Assembly: GCF_027286305.1 (NCBI RefSeq) | Contig: NZ_CP114599.1 | Location: forward strand, 2,728,001 to 2,792,000 | Origin: Phenylobacterium sp. NIBR 498073 | Lineage (GTDB): Bacteria > Pseudomonadota > Alphaproteobacteria > Caulobacterales > Caulobacteraceae | Length of the DNA stretch: 64,000 bases | Direction: 5' to 3' | Shown: positions 37,596 to 46,087 of the stretch, piece by piece | Layout: each line of letters starts with the position of its first letter | How positions within the stretch are numbered: position 1 is the stretch's first letter | The notes under the pieces: generated by a model | What the model was told of the DNA's origin: nothing | What the model saw: the letters and a program-made list of their open reading frames with translations, nothing else | Databases searched by the model: none | Program-made: the position numbers and the translations under genes

Positions 37596-38855
37596 CTAAA
37601 ACGCCGACAGGTCGGGCCGCCGCCCGTTCCATCCCGACACCGCCTCGTACGCTGCCGCCAGGGCGACGACGGATGCCTCGTCGGCCATCCGCCCCATGAT
37701 CTGCAGGCCGGCCGGCAGGCCGCCGTCGGTCAGCCCCATCGGCACGCTGGCGGCCGGCAGATTCAGGTAGTTGCCGGCCCGGGTCATGGCCGAGAACGGT
37801 GAGGCGGTCTCATCGACGTCCTCGATTGGCGGCGCCGGGATCGGCAGCGTCGGCGAGAGCAGCGCGCCGTAGGGCGCCATCCAATCCTGGAACTCCCGTT
37901 GATCATCCGCTCGCCGGGCCAGCGCGCGAGCCAACTCCGCGTCGGTGACGCTGCGGCCGGCCTCGAACCGCTTGACCACCCAACGATCCATGAGCTCGCC
38001 GTTCGTCGCGATGTGCGGACCGCGCACCCGCCAGCCCTCGGCCGCCATCAACCAGCCGTTTGGAATGAAGTAATCGGCGAACGGCCTCGGCGTGCGGGCG
38101 GTCTCGATCTCCACGCCCAGGACCGCCAGGGCGCCGACCGCGGCCTGGTACAGTTCCGCCACCTGCGGGTCGATCGCCGGCATCGCCTCCATCGGCAGCA
38201 CCGCCACCTTCCAGCCGCGCACGTCCATCGCCAGCGCCGTCGCCGCCTCGAACCGCGGGCGCACGGCGCCGCCGCCGTCCGGACCGGAGATCACCTCCAG
38301 CACCCGCGCGGCGTCCGCCACCGAGCGGGCCAGCGGACCCAGCGTGTCCAGGCTGGGCGCCAGGTCGTGCACGCCCCGCGTCGAGACCAGCCCGCGTCCG
38401 GGTTTTAAGCCCACTACGCCGCAGGCGGCGGCCGGGATCCGGATCGAGCCGCCGGTGTCGGTGCCCAGCGCCACTTCGCAGAGGCCGCTCGCCACCGCCA
38501 CCGCCGAGCCGCTGGACGAGCCGCCTGGCGCGCGATGCACGGCCCCGTCCCAGGGGTTCCACGGCGCGCCGACCGATCGATTGGTGCCCCAGCCGCCGAA
38601 CGCCAGCTCGACCGTATGGGTCTTGCCCACCGCCAGGTAACCGGCGTCGAGCAGCCGCTGGACCGCCACGGCATGGTCCTTCGGCGCAGCGTCCAGCGGA
38701 ACCACCCCGCCGCCGCCCGTCGGCACGCCGGCCACGTCGATCAGGTCCTTGATCGCAAACGTCGGTCCATGGCTCGTCCCCAGCGGCGGGTCGAACACCT
38801 GGGTGAAGGCGTGCAGCCGCTCGCCCAGCCGGCGACGTTCGCCTGCGCTCACCAT
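37596..38855 (-). CDS. Amidase signature family hydrolase
   Basis: The 419-residue protein starts at ATG 38855 (MVSAGERRRLGE). It has the Ser-Ser-Lys machinery: Lys in FAIKDLID, GGSSSGSAVAVASG, and the nucleophile Ser in TDTGGSIRIPAA. Members hydrolyse varied amides. It lies downstream of a D-acylamino-acid hydrolase homologue and overlaps its 3' end by 7 bp, so the two are coupled and probably act on related amide substrates. Confidence 0.9.
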   Translation of the reverse strand: MVSAGERRRLGERLHAFTQVFDPPLGTSHGPTFAIKDLIDVAGVPTGGGGVVPLDAAPKDHAVAVQRLLDAGYLAVGKTHTVELAFGGWGTNRSVGAPWNPWDGAVHRAPGGSSSGSAVAVASGLCEVALGTDTGGSIRIPAAACGVVGLKPGRGLVSTRGVHDLAPSLDTLGPLARSVADAARVLEVISGPDGGGAVRPRFEAATALAMDVRGWKVAVLPMEAMPAIDPQVAELYQAAVGALAVLGVEIETARTPRPFADYFIPNGWLMAAEGWRVRGPHIATNGELMDRWVVKRFEAGRSVTDAELARALARRADDQREFQDWMAPYGALLSPTLPIPAPPIEDVDETASPFSAMTRAGNYLNLPAASVPMGLTDGGLPAGLQIMGRMADEASVVALAAAYEAVSGWNGRRPDLSAF

Positions 38856-40585
38856 GTCCAGCTCCAATCCTTGGCGCTCGCCCGGCAGCCGCCGTCGCTC
38901 CAGCCGCTCCAGCCGCGCCCTCGCACCACCTCGCCGGCCAGCTGACCGGTCGGCTCGCCGTCCTTCAGCGCCTGCCTGCCGTTGACGAACACGTCGCTGA
39001 CCCCGACAGCGAACTGCTTGGGCTGCTCATAGGTGCCGACGTCGCCGATGGTCGCCGGATCGAACACCACCACGTCCGCATAGTAGCCGGCCTTCAGCAT
39101 TCCGCGGTCCTTCAGCCCCAGGTTCTGGGCCGGGAACGCCGACAGCCGCCGCACCGCGTCGGCCAGGCTCGTCGTCTTCTCCTCGCGCACGTACTTGCCC
39201 AGCAGCCGCGCAAAGTTCCCGTAGGCCCGCGGATGGGTGCTCGACTTCAGGAACGCGCCCTCGGGCGCCTGGGCCGAGGCGTCCGAGCCGAAGCTCATCC
39301 AGGGCAGCGCCGTCTGCCGGGCCACGTTCTGCTCGGACATCAGGAAATAGACCACCTGCACCCGGCTGCCGTCTTCGATCACCAGGTCGATGGCCGCGTC
39401 CTCGGGCGACACGCCGCGGTCCTTGGCCACCTGGGCCAGGGTCTTGCCGGTCAGCCCCTTCAGAGCCGGGTTCTTGAAGCCGACCAGCAGCGTGCCCTCG
39501 GCCCCGGCATGGCGATAGAGGTTTTCGAAGGCCGGCTTGTCCTGCCGCATCTCGGCGATGACCTTGGCGCGGGTGGCCGGGTCCTTCAGGCGTTGTGTCC
39601 AGCTCTCCACCCCGCCGGCCTGCACCCAGGGCGGCATGGCCGCGTCCAGGCCCGTCGAGCCAGCCGTATAGGTGTACATGTCCGCGGTGATCCGATGGCC
39701 CGCCGCCCGCGCCGCCTCGATACGGGCGATCGCCGGGTCCAGCTTGTCCCAGTTGCCCTTGCCGGCCTGCTTCAGGTGATAGATCTCGGCCGGCGCGCCG
39801 GATTGCCTGGAGATGTCGATCAGCTCGTCGATGGCCTCCAGCAGCCGGTCGGCCTCCGAGCGCATGTGGCTGATATAGATCCCGCCGCAGCGGCCCGCCT
39901 CGCTCGCCAGCGCGACCAGCTCCGGGGTCTCGGCATAGCTGGCCGGCGCATAGATCAGTGACGATCCGACCCCCAGCGCTCCGTCTTGCATCGCCTCTAC
40001 GACCAGCTTGCGCATCGCCGCCAGCTGCTGCGGCGTCGGGTCGACGTCGCCCTCGCCCAGCACATGCTCGCGCACCGTCGCCGCGCCCACGAACGAGGCG
40101 ACATTCAGCGCCGTTCCGCGCTTGGTCAGCCACGTCAGGTATTCGTCCAGGCTGGTCCAGGCGATGTCGTACTTGATGTCGCCCATGCGCTGGGTTTCCA
40201 GCCGCTTCATCTGCGGGCTCAGCGGCCCCATGGAACTGCCCTCGCCCATCACCTCCAAGGTGACGCCCTGTTTCAGGTCCGACAGCCCGCGCGGGTCGGC
40301 GATCAGGCTGTCTGTGGCCCACGACAGCATGTTGATGAAGCCGGGCGAGACCGCCTTGCCGCCGGCGTCGATCACCGTGCGGGCGCTCTCGGGCGCCTTG
40401 GGCCCGACATAGGCGATGCGGTCCTCGGCGATCGCGACCTCGCCCTTGAACGGCGCCCCGCCCGAGCCGTCATAGATCTGGGCGTTGCGGATCAGGACGT
40501 CATAGGCCGGGGGCGACGTCGCCTGGGCGGCAGTGGCGGCGAGCAGGACGGCGGCGAGCGCGAGCGGCTTGTGCATGGCGCCCAT
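38849..40585 (-). CDS. D-aminoacylase/N-acyl-D-amino-acid deacylase family, atypical metal site
   Basis: The exported 578-residue amidohydrolase has a signal peptide ending QAT. It shows the family layout of an N-terminal beta sandwich, a TIM-barrel core and a return to the sandwich. The HxH metal motif of the family (GFIDVHTHYD) is GFINMLSWATDSL here, and the GNCG cysteine position reads GEGSS. SHMRSEAD, YHLKQ and the catalytic-Asp-like MSFGSDAS remain. It overlaps the amidase gene. Activity and substrate are uncertain. ATG 40576 is an alternative start. Confidence 0.78.
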   Translation of the reverse strand: MGAMHKPLALAAVLLAATAAQATSPPAYDVLIRNAQIYDGSGGAPFKGEVAIAEDRIAYVGPKAPESARTVIDAGGKAVSPGFINMLSWATDSLIADPRGLSDLKQGVTLEVMGEGSSMGPLSPQMKRLETQRMGDIKYDIAWTSLDEYLTWLTKRGTALNVASFVGAATVREHVLGEGDVDPTPQQLAAMRKLVVEAMQDGALGVGSSLIYAPASYAETPELVALASEAGRCGGIYISHMRSEADRLLEAIDELIDISRQSGAPAEIYHLKQAGKGNWDKLDPAIARIEAARAAGHRITADMYTYTAGSTGLDAAMPPWVQAGGVESWTQRLKDPATRAKVIAEMRQDKPAFENLYRHAGAEGTLLVGFKNPALKGLTGKTLAQVAKDRGVSPEDAAIDLVIEDGSRVQVVYFLMSEQNVARQTALPWMSFGSDASAQAPEGAFLKSSTHPRAYGNFARLLGKYVREEKTTSLADAVRRLSAFPAQNLGLKDRGMLKAGYYADVVVFDPATIGDVGTYEQPKQFAVGVSDVFVNGRQALKDGEPTGQLAGEVVRGRGWSGWSDGGCRASAKDWSWTW

Positions 40586-40639
40586 GTGACGGGAGAATCC
40601 GCGCCGTGTCAGGCCCCGCAGAACGGGCGCCGCGAAGTT

Positions 40640-40772
40640 TGTTCCACCAGGCCGGGAACCTATGCGCGCCTGCCCGGTTCAAGCTCATGTCTACGGACAT
40701 GTCCGATCCCCGAAACGCAAACTCGAGATCGGCTTGGAGCCCAGAAGCGCCAGACGGCCTTCTGGGCTTTTT
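40640..40772 (+). ncRNA. Candidate small RNA with UNCG-loop hairpin and intrinsic terminator
   Basis: Three structured elements lie in a row. The first is CATGTC (40686-40691) with loop TACG pairing with GACATG (40696-40701), a UNCG-type tetraloop closed by C-G. The second is CCGATC (40703-40708) pairing with GATCGG (40727-40732). The third is the terminator 40738-40772. There is no upstream gene on this strand for 3 kb, so the transcript must start locally. The 5' end is a guess. It was not matched to a known family. Confidence 0.5.
40738..40772 (+). terminator. Intrinsic terminator 1
   Basis: AGCCCAGAAG (40738-40747) pairs with CTTCTGGGCT (40759-40768), and a T-run follows to 40772. The T-run on one side makes it plus-strand directional. 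Confidence 0.85.
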
Positions 40773-40773
40773 C

Positions 40774-40793
40774 ATCCGCCTTCGGATTTTTTT
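40774..40793 (+). terminator. Intrinsic terminator 2
   Basis: ATCCG (40774-40778), loop CCTT, CGGAT (40783-40787), then T to 40793. It directly follows terminator 1. Confidence 0.65.
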
Positions 40794-40903
40794 CGGTCGG
40801 CCGGAACCCATCGTCCGGGTCGCCCGTTGATCAAACGGTTGGAGATGAAAGTCGAAAACCAGCCCGACAAATCAGCCAGCGATGGAAAACGATAGTCGGA
40901 CTT

Positions 40904-40935
40904 GAAGCCCGGTGGGTCCTCGACCCCCGGGCTTC
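40904..40935 (+). other. Hairpin after the 16-codon frame
   Basis: GAAGCCCGG (40904-40912) pairs with CCGGGCTTC (40927-40935). It is not followed by a T-run. It lies 117 bp upstream of the CBS gene. It might be a leader attenuator element, but this is speculation. Confidence 0.4.
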
Positions 40936-41051
40936 GCTGTTATGAGCGCACGATCGCCTCGCCGCCGCGCCCTCGGAACGCCCGCCGTTCCTGGCCGTTT
41001 GCCGCAGAGGCCGGCCCCCGTCGCCGGCTCCCCCAGGTACGGAGTCCCGAC

Positions 41052-41489
41052 ATGAAAGTCGCCGATTGCATGACCCGCAACGTCAAGATGGCCAGTCCGC
41101 AGGAGTCCCTACGCGACGCTTCGAGGATGATGGCCGAGCTCGACGCCGGCATCCTGCCCGTCGCCGACGGCGATCGGTTGGTCGGCATGATCACCGACCG
41201 CGACATCTGCGTGCGCGGCATCGCGCTGGGCAAGGGCCCGGACGCCAAGGTCGCCGACGTGATGAGCCGCGAGGTCAAATACTGCTTCGAGGACGACGAC
41301 AGCGACGCCATCCTGCGCAATATGGGCGACATACAGGTGCGCCGCCTGCCGGTGCTCAACCGCGACAAGCGGTTGATCGGCATCGTCTCCCTGGCCGACC
41401 TCGCCTCGGTCGGCCAGACCTCGCGCACCGGCGAGGCGCTCGGCGGCATCGTGCGGCCGGGCGGCGAACACTCGCAATCTGTCCATTGA
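41052..41489 (+). CDS. Tandem CBS-domain protein
   Basis: The 145-residue protein starts at ATG 41052 with GGAG 7 nt upstream. It consists of two CBS motifs (KVADCMTRNVKMASPQESL, then KVADVMSREVKYCF and VRRLPVLNRDKRLIGIVSLADLA), so it is a stand-alone Bateman module. Such modules bind adenine nucleotides and often tune other proteins. There is no fused catalytic domain. It converges on spoT. Confidence 0.92.
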   Translation: MKVADCMTRNVKMASPQESLRDASRMMAELDAGILPVADGDRLVGMITDRDICVRGIALGKGPDAKVADVMSREVKYCFEDDDSDAILRNMGDIQVRRLPVLNRDKRLIGIVSLADLASVGQTSRTGEALGGIVRPGGEHSQSVH

Positions 41490-41519
41490 CGGCGAAGGCG
41501 GCGCGCATGGCGCGCGCCG

Positions 41520-43688
41520 TCACCCTTTGGCTCGGTCGACCGTCTCAATACTGGGATAGGCGCGCAGCGCCGCGGCGATATTGGTCAGGTGCCGGGCGTC
41601 CTTGACCTCGACGTCGAAGTCCACGTCGAAGAAGTCCGACTGCCGCCGGTGCATGCGCAGGTTGACGATATTGCCGCCCGCCTCGCCGATCGCCGTGCAG
41701 GCCTGGCCCAGCACGCCGGGCGCGTTGCGGATGGTGGCGGTCAGCTTGGACAGCGTCACCGTGTTGCGTTCGGCCTCGGGCGTCCATTGCAGGTCGCGCC
41801 ACAGTTCCTCGCGGTCTTCGAACTCGGCCAGCCGCGCGCAGTCGATGGTGTGCACCGTCAGGCCGGTGCCGTCCGGCTCCAGGATGCCGACGATGCGGTC
41901 GCCCGGCACAGGCGTGCAGCACTGGCCAAAGTTCAGCGAAACGCCCGGCGTCAGCCCGCCGCCGCGCACATAGAGCCGCGCGCCCTTGCCGCCTTCGATC
42001 CGGCGCGTCGCCGCCGCGGCCTCGCGAGCGGCGGCCTTCAGACCCGGGAAAATGACGTCCAGCACCTGGGTTGGCGCGATCCGCCCGCGGCCGACTAGCT
42101 CGAACAGGTCCTCCTCGCTGGCCACCGCAAACCGCTCCAGCGACGGCTTCAGCAGCACGTCCTTGCGCGACTTGCCGGCCCGCTCGAAGGTCTGGTCCAG
42201 GCTCGCCCGGCCCAGGCGCACGAACTCTTCGCGCTCGGTTTGGCGGATATGCCGGCGGATCGCCGAACGGGCACGCCCGGTGACGGTCAGCGAACGCCAG
42301 TCCGGCGGCACCACCGGCTTGGTCCCGCGGATCACCTCGACCACGTCGCCGTTCTGCAGCGTCGTGCGCAGCGGCTTCAGCTCGCCGTTGATCTTCACGC
42401 CGATGCAGGTGTCGCCGACATCGGTATGGACCGCGTAGGCGAAATCCAGCGGCATCGCCCCGCGCGGAAGGCTCACCAGCCTGCCCTTCGGCGTGAACAC
42501 GAACACCTGGTCGAGGTACATCTCGAGCTTGGCGTGCTCGACCAGTTCCTCGACGTCGCCGCCGTGCTCCAGCACCTGGACCAGGTGGCGCAGATTGACC
42601 AGCGGGTCGCGCCCGCCGCCGGCGGCCTGGTCCTCGGGGTCGAAGCCATAGGACGAGTTCTTGTAGCGCCAGTGCGCCGCCACGCCGTCCTCGGCGATCC
42701 GGTCCATGGTCTCGGTGCGGATCTGCATCTCGATCCGCATGCCCTTGGGCCCGACCACGGTCGTGTGCAGCGAGCGGTAGTTGTTGCGCTTGGGGGTCGA
42801 GATGAAGTCCTTGAACCGCTCAGGCACGCTCGGCCAGGCGCGGTGGATCACCCCCAGGGCCGCATAGCAATCGGCCTCGGTATCGACGATCACCCGGAAC
42901 GCGTAGATGTCGGAAAGCTGAGAAAATCCAATCGATTTTCGCTGCAGCTTGCGCCAGATTGAATAGGCGTTCTTCTCGCGCCCGAAGACCCGGGCCGGAA
43001 TGCCGGCGGTCTCCAGCTTGGCGGCGATTTCGCCGGAGACGATCGAGACCGCCGCGCCCTGCTCGATGCGCAGAGCCTCCAGCCGCCGGCCGATCGCGTC
43101 GCGCGCCACCGGGTTCAGGTGCTCGAAGCACAGCTCTTCCAGCTCGGTGCAGATCCGGTGACAGCCGATCGAGCGCGCCAGCGGCGCATAGATGTCCAGG
43201 GTCTCGCGCGCGATCCGCTCGCGCTTGGCCGGGCTGGAGATGTAGTGCAGCGTCCGCATGTTGTGCAGGCGGTCGGCCAGCTTGACCATCAGGACCCGCA
43301 CGTCCTTGGAAATGGCCAGGATGAACTTGCGCAGGTTCTCGGCCTGCTTGGTGCGCTCGCTGTTCAGTTCCAGCTTGGTGAGCTTGGTGACCCCCTCGAC
43401 CAGCTCGGTGATCTCGGGCCCGAACAGCGCGCGGATGTCGTCGGGCGTGACCGGCGTGTCCTCGATCACGTCGTGCAGCAGCGCAGTGACGATGGTGGCG
43501 GTGTCCAGCCGGTAGTCGGTCAGGATCCCCGCCACCTCGATCGGGTGGGCGAAATAGGGGTCGCCCGACGCGCGCTTCTGCGACCCATGCATGCGCATGG
43601 CGTAGACATAGGCGCGGTTCAGGACCGCCTCGTCGGCGGTGGGGTCGTACGAGCGGACCTTCTCGATCAGCTCGTACTGGCGAAGCAT
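41520..43688 (-). CDS. spoT: Bifunctional (p)ppGpp synthetase/hydrolase (RelA/SpoT homologue)
   Basis: The 722-residue protein has an HD hydrolase domain (LLHDVIEDT, about 65-75) and a synthetase domain (FRVIVDTEADCYAALGVIH; RIEMQIRTE). These are followed by TGS (VFVFTPKGRLVSLPRGAMPLDFAY), a zinc-finger-like CCTPVPGD region and a C-terminal ACT domain. This is the full-length Rsh layout. It lies 95 bp downstream of rpoZ on the same strand. The start at 43688 has no strong Shine-Dalgarno. Confidence 0.97.
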   Translation of the reverse strand: MLRQYELIEKVRSYDPTADEAVLNRAYVYAMRMHGSQKRASGDPYFAHPIEVAGILTDYRLDTATIVTALLHDVIEDTPVTPDDIRALFGPEITELVEGVTKLTKLELNSERTKQAENLRKFILAISKDVRVLMVKLADRLHNMRTLHYISSPAKRERIARETLDIYAPLARSIGCHRICTELEELCFEHLNPVARDAIGRRLEALRIEQGAAVSIVSGEIAAKLETAGIPARVFGREKNAYSIWRKLQRKSIGFSQLSDIYAFRVIVDTEADCYAALGVIHRAWPSVPERFKDFISTPKRNNYRSLHTTVVGPKGMRIEMQIRTETMDRIAEDGVAAHWRYKNSSYGFDPEDQAAGGGRDPLVNLRHLVQVLEHGGDVEELVEHAKLEMYLDQVFVFTPKGRLVSLPRGAMPLDFAYAVHTDVGDTCIGVKINGELKPLRTTLQNGDVVEVIRGTKPVVPPDWRSLTVTGRARSAIRRHIRQTEREEFVRLGRASLDQTFERAGKSRKDVLLKPSLERFAVASEEDLFELVGRGRIAPTQVLDVIFPGLKAAAREAAAATRRIEGGKGARLYVRGGGLTPGVSLNFGQCCTPVPGDRIVGILEPDGTGLTVHTIDCARLAEFEDREELWRDLQWTPEAERNTVTLSKLTATIRNAPGVLGQACTAIGEAGGNIVNLRMHRRQSDFFDVDFDVEVKDARHLTNIAAALRAYPSIETVDRAKG

Positions 43689-43783
43689 CTTCGGCCGCTG
43701 CTTGGCGACCGGCGCATCGATTTTGTCGGCGGGCGGTTGTTGAGGCGCCGCCGTGACGGTGAGGGGTTCTGCGCCTTCCGGGC

Positions 43784-44143
43784 TCAGTACCGCTCCTCCT
43801 GGCCGCCGTCACGGTCGCTCTGAAGCGCGCGAACCAGTTCCAGCTCGCTCATCTGCATGTGGGTCGGATCCGCCAGCAGGGCCAGGGTTTCGGCCTCCTC
43901 CTCGGCTTCCGAACGCTCATCGACGCGCTGCAGCGTGCCGATCAGGTTTTCCCGCAGGTCGTCGGCGTCCACCACGTCGTCGGCGATCTCGCGCAGCGAC
44001 ACGACCGGGTTCTTGTCGTTGTCGCGGTCGACCATCAGCGGGGCGCCGGCGGAAATGGCGCGGGCGCGATGGGCCGCCAGCAGCACGAGGCTGAAGCGGT
44101 TGGGGACCTTCTCGACGCAATCTTCGACGGTGACGCGGGCCAT
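43784..44143 (-). CDS. rpoZ: RNA polymerase omega subunit
   Basis: The 119-residue protein starts at ATG 44143 and begins [20 protein letters not shown], including the N-terminal MAR motif that forms part of ppGpp site 1 in proteobacterial RNA polymerase. The acidic middle and the C-terminal extension are longer than in E. coli. It is followed by the Rel/SpoT gene, the usual rpoZ-spoT pairing, which puts a ppGpp target and its synthetase in one transcript. Confidence 0.95.
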   Translation of the reverse strand: MARVTVEDCVEKVPNRFSLVLLAAHRARAISAGAPLMVDRDNDKNPVVSLREIADDVVDADDLRENLIGTLQRVDERSEAEEEAETLALLADPTHMQMSELELVRALQSDRDGGQEERY

Positions 44144-44228
44144 GGAATCCTCAGAGCGACGGTAGAACCGCACAAAATAGAGGGTCCGCGTCGATTGTGC
44201 AACGCCGCATACCCTCGGAAAACGAAGC

Positions 44229-44867
44229 TCAGGCGCCGCAGAGCCCGGCTTCGCGCAATACATCGTCGGTGGTCTCGAACACCGCGCTCGGCCGCTGGGC
44301 CCGCAGGATGTCGGCCGTGGCGTAGCCCCAGGTCACCGCCCCGGCAGCCAGGCGCATCTGCCGCGCTGCCTCGATGTCGCGCACCTCGTCGCCGACGCTC
44401 AGCACGTCGGCCTCGGCCACCCCGGCCGCGCGGATCACCTGCCGGAACTTGGCCGCCTTGCCGAAGATCGACGCCCCGCAGCCGTAGTACGCCACCAGGC
44501 CGGCCAGCTCCCGCCCCAGCACCTGGCGGACCACCGCCTCCCCGTTCGAACTGACGACGGCCACCTTCACGCCGCGCGCCGCCAGGCGGCGCAGCATGTC
44601 GGCCACGCCCGGGAACAGGGCGATCGTCGGCGCGGCCTGCGCCGCCAGCTTGCGCATGTGCGCGGCGATGAACGGCAGCTTCCAGGGGCTGACCTTCAAC
44701 GCCTGCATGATCTCGCGATTGGGCCGCCCGCGCAGCTCGGCCATCTCGGCCAGGTCGATCTCGCGAAAGCCGTAGCGGCGCGCCACGCCGTTCAGCGCGC
44801 CGGCGAACCAGGCGGCGCTGTCGGCCAGCGTACCGTCGAAGTCGAAGATGATGAGCCGATAGCCCAC
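44229..44867 (-). CDS. HAD-superfamily phosphatase (phosphoglycolate phosphatase-like)
   Basis: The 212-residue protein starts at GTG 44867 ([16 protein letters not shown]). It has the DxD nucleophile motif DFDGT, the Ser in VAVVSSNGE (motif II), a Lys in [10 protein letters not shown] and the late [11 protein letters not shown] (motif IV). It fits the Gph-like HAD-IA group. The substrate is not assigned. It lies between folK and rpoZ on the same strand. Confidence 0.88.
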   Translation of the reverse strand: MGYRLIIFDFDGTLADSAAWFAGALNGVARRYGFREIDLAEMAELRGRPNREIMQALKVSPWKLPFIAAHMRKLAAQAAPTIALFPGVADMLRRLAARGVKVAVVSSNGEAVVRQVLGRELAGLVAYYGCGASIFGKAAKFRQVIRAAGVAEADVLSVGDEVRDIEAARQMRLAAGAVTWGYATADILRAQRPSAVFETTDDVLREAGLCGA

Positions 44868-44949
44868 GGGCCGATCCTGCCGCCTCGAAAGGGGCCGCGC
44901 CGTATACCCGCCTGACGGGCGCGTCAACTTCGGCGATCGCCCTGCGACG

Positions 44950-45486
44950 TTATAGCGGGGTCGAGTCCAGCCCGACCGTGGCGCTCGCCGCCAGCTCGGC
45001 CGCCGTCCGCCCCAGCACCGGATGGCGCCACTCGGGCGCGATCTGCGCCAACGGCCCCATGACGAACAGCCGCTCGTGCGCCCGCGGATGCGGCAGGGTC
45101 AGTTCCGGGTCGTCGGAGACGATTCGACCATGGGCGATGAGGTCGAGATCGAGCGTCCGCGGCGCGTTCCGGACGCTGCGCATGCGTCCGAATTCGTTCT
45201 CCAGCATGAACAATGTTCGGATTAGCGCCTGCGGCGAAAGCCGAGCCTCGACAAGCACAACGCCGTTGCGATACTCCTGATCGCTCGGGTCGGGCCAGGC
45301 GGCCGAACGCCACCAGGACGACCGACGCAGGATGGGCAATCCCGCCTCCGCGAAACGAGCAAGCGCCGCCTCGAGAAGGGCTTCGGACGAACCATAGTCG
45401 CCGGCGACATTACCGCCCAAGGCGACAACAGCAGCCTCGTCCGGACTTACGCCCAGAGACATTTTCGCAGGATTATTCGCACTCAT
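44950..45486 (-). CDS. folK: 2-amino-4-hydroxy-6-hydroxymethyldihydropteridine diphosphokinase
   Basis: FolK (HPPK) transfers pyrophosphate to the pterin in folate synthesis. The 178 residues have VVALGGN and the signature RTLDLDLIAHG. The start at ATG 45486 shares the CATG with the divergent NYN gene; a later ATG at 45462 (MSLGVSPDEAAVV) is equally possible. No strong Shine-Dalgarno supports either. Confidence 0.93.
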   Translation of the reverse strand: MSANNPAKMSLGVSPDEAAVVALGGNVAGDYGSSEALLEAALARFAEAGLPILRRSSWWRSAAWPDPSDQEYRNGVVLVEARLSPQALIRTLFMLENEFGRMRSVRNAPRTLDLDLIAHGRIVSDDPELTLPHPRAHERLFVMGPLAQIAPEWRHPVLGRTAAELAASATVGLDSTPL

Positions 45487-46087
45487 GACTTTCTACCCTA
45501 CGGACAGGCTGGCGCTCTTCATTGACGGAGCGAACCTGTACTCCGCCGCCAAGGGGCTGGGCTTCGATATCGACTATCGCAAGCTGCTGGAAGAGTTCCG
45601 CAAGCGCGGCGTGCTGGTGCGGGCCTATTACTACACCGCCCTGGTCGAGGATCAGGAATATTCGCCGATCCGCCCGCTGGTCGACTGGCTCGACTACAAC
45701 GGCTTCCGGCTGGTGACCAAACCGGCGCGCGAATACACCGACGCCCAGGGCCGCAAGCGCTGGCGCGGCGACATGGACGTCGAGATCGCCGTCGACATGA
45801 TGGAGATGGCCGCCCACGCCGACCATCTGGTGCTGTTCTCCGGCGACGGCGACTTCCGGGTCCTGGTCGAGGCTGTGCAGCGTCGTGGTTCGCGCGTCAC
45901 CGTGGTCTCGACGGTCAAGTCGCAGCCGCCGATGGCCTCGGACGACCTGCGCCGCCAGGCCGACAACTTCGTGGATCTCGCCGACCTCGCCGACATCATC
46001 GGCCGGCCCTCGCGCCTGCCGCGCTTCATCCAGGAAAGCCGCGCCGCCCGCGACGAGCACGGCCACGACGTCGACGCCGAGCTCTGA
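45485..46087 (+). CDS. NYN-domain (LabA/DUF88) protein, probable nuclease
   Basis: The 200-residue protein starts at ATG 45485 after an AGGA. It has the NYN (PIN-like) fold acidic motifs: LALFIDGANLY, DMDVEIAVDMMEMA and LFSGDGDFRVLVEAV. NYN proteins are metal-dependent RNases or act in RNA-linked control. It is followed by the uracil-DNA glycosylase with a 1-bp overlap (TGATG), so the two are translated together. Confidence 0.88.
   Translation: MTFYPTDRLALFIDGANLYSAAKGLGFDIDYRKLLEEFRKRGVLVRAYYYTALVEDQEYSPIRPLVDWLDYNGFRLVTKPAREYTDAQGRKRWRGDMDVEIAVDMMEMAAHADHLVLFSGDGDFRVLVEAVQRRGSRVTVVSTVKSQPPMASDDLRRQADNFVDLADLADIIGRPSRLPRFIQESRAARDEHGHDVDAEL

Larger units (their letters stand above)
40586..41051 (+). 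other. Non-coding region with tandem terminators and stable hairpins
   Basis: A 466-bp gap lies between the deacylase and the CBS protein. The left half (to 40793) looks like a small RNA gene ending in two intrinsic terminators. The right half holds a 16-codon frame (40845-40895) followed by a strong hairpin (40904-40935). The 47-codon frame from 40687 crosses both terminators and has no Shine-Dalgarno, so I do not call it a protein. No other gene is supported. Confidence 0.5.

Noticed and set aside
40687..40830. A 47-codon frame beginning MSTDMSDP
   Set aside because: It crosses two intrinsic terminators, has no Shine-Dalgarno and no recognised family; the RNA interpretation fits better.
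41501..41515. GCGCGC/GCGCGC hairpin between the CBS gene and spoT
   Set aside because: It has only a 6-bp alternating GC stem with a 3-nt loop and no T-run; common by chance in this DNA.
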